Source: Rickettsiella sp.
Lineage (GTDB): Bacteria; Pseudomonadota; Gammaproteobacteria; Diplorickettsiales; Diplorickettsiaceae
Direction of reading: 5' to 3'
Assembly: GCA_031119195.1 (NCBI GenBank)
Contig: JAVHYG010000096.1
Location: 1 to 6,339 of the forward strand
Length of the DNA stretch: 6,339 nt
The position numbers and the translations under genes are program-made. This document shows, piece after piece, positions 5,727 through 6,339 of this stretch. Under the pieces are notes generated by a model, which saw only the letters and a list, made by a program, of their open reading frames with translations, did no database searches and was not told the origin of the DNA. Position 1 is the stretch's first letter. The number at the start of each line of letters is the position of its first letter.

Positions 5727-6339
5727 TCAAAACCTCAGCGCAGCTTTTCTGTGAGAATAGTCAGTTACAGACATTCCATGCTTTTCTTTTGTAACACTTC
5801 TTATCAGCAAATCGGCCAATAGTAAATTCTCGTGACATGCAACGTTTAATAATCGAAAGTTTTGGAGTATTTTAACTTTAGACATTGCGTGAGATATCTC
5901 TCTATTGTTGTTTACTATAAATCCTTTGGGTAGCTCTTGTAATATCGGATTTGCGTCAGTGCCTTTAAAGATAGCTGTCATTTCTATTAACGTTGCTGTT
6001 GTTTTTGCTACTCTAAGCTCTTTCTCACCGCCATAGGCGCGTCGAACGCCAAAACGTCGCCCTAAAAACCGACTTAAATAACCTGTAACATCTGAGTAAT
6101 ATGCAAGTCCTAGAACGCTGGTTCCTAATAAAGTAATTCCACCTATGGCATGAGCACCCCAACGCCATAGCCAATTGTTAAGACCTTTAGGCTCCTCTTT
6201 CGTTGCTGTTAATTTTTTAACAACTACTGAGGGCTCTTGCTGATTATATAAGTGAACTTGAGAGGCGACTCGTTTTGGCTTGAAAAAAGAAATACTTTCA
6301 GAACTAAAGTTACTTTGAATTTGGGAAGAAGGTAGATGT
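5727..6339 (-). CDS. Unrecognised protein with one transmembrane helix, C-terminal part
   Basis: I do not recognise this protein. The frame is open without a stop from the right window edge to TGA at 5729-5727, giving 203 visible residues, so the gene is truncated at its 5' end here. The ATG at 5981 (visible residue 120) is most likely an internal Met, because the preceding 119 codons are also open and read as ordinary protein. In order: a Ser/Gln/Lys-rich polar segment (1-55), a Trp-rich stretch NWLWRW (55-60), a predicted transmembrane helix at about 61-81 (GAHAIGGITLLGTSVLGLAYY), a strongly basic region (RFLGRRFGVRR, 90-100), then a soluble tail of about 100 residues ending HRKAALRF with no obvious motif. 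The layout suggests an inner-membrane protein or a secreted effector of an intracellular bacterium; the sequence does not establish either. Stop to stop it is separated from its downstream neighbour's start by 262 bp. Confidence 0.65.
   Translation of the reverse strand, partial: HLPSSQIQSNFSSESISFFKPKRVASQVHLYNQQEPSVVVKKLTATKEEPKGLNNWLWRWGAHAIGGITLLGTSVLGLAYYSDVTGYLSRFLGRRFGVRRAYGGEKELRVAKTTATLIEMTAIFKGTDANPILQELPKGFIVNNNREISHAMSKVKILQNFRLLNVACHENLLLADLLIRSVTKEKHGMSVTDYSHRKAALRF

Overview
The window is about 6.3 kb of moderately A+T-rich DNA. It contains the tail of a bacterial TCA-cycle operon, a convergent outer-membrane protein gene and the end of an unrecognised membrane-protein gene. 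SucB, SucC and SucD are colinear with the E. coli proteins and keep their catalytic residues, which points to a gammaproteobacterium. The base composition, a CBS-type PLP enzyme without regulatory domains, and the membrane/surface genes would suit a host-associated lineage such as Legionellales (Coxiella/Rickettsiella-like). That placement is inference only; no marker gene in the window proves it.

Plus strand, left to right: the 3' end of sucB (E2 of 2-oxoglutarate dehydrogenase, cut by the window edge); a 188-bp spacer with a bulged 13-bp stem-loop; a family-2-like glycosyltransferase starting at TTG; an 82-bp spacer with a plausible sigma-70 promoter; sucC and sucD (the two succinyl-CoA synthetase subunits); and a cystathionine beta-synthase/cysteine synthase-type gene whose ATG overlaps the sucD stop by 4 bp. 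SucB makes succinyl-CoA and SucCD converts it to succinate with nucleotide triphosphate formation, so these genes catalyse consecutive steps. The glycosyltransferase between them has no evident metabolic link and looks like a later insertion into the usual sucBCD order. The PLP enzyme is probably co-transcribed and translationally coupled with sucD.

Minus strand: a 285-aa predicted outer-membrane beta-barrel protein with a signal peptide (4607-5464) converges on the operon with only 43 bp between stop codons. Its 262-bp upstream region holds a possible -10 box, two direct repeats spaced exactly 20 bp, a perfect AGGAGG followed by a 21-codon TTG mini-ORF, and a small hairpin. From 5727 to the right edge a minus-strand frame stays open for 203 residues. 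It encodes the C-terminal part of an unknown protein with one predicted transmembrane helix.

I found no RNA genes, CRISPR arrays or complete mobile elements. There is no gene-free stretch longer than 300 bases. I do not see clear evidence for a new multi-gene system. The items most worth checking are the glycosyltransferase insertion, the 20-bp repeats before the outer-membrane gene, and the truncated membrane protein at the right edge.
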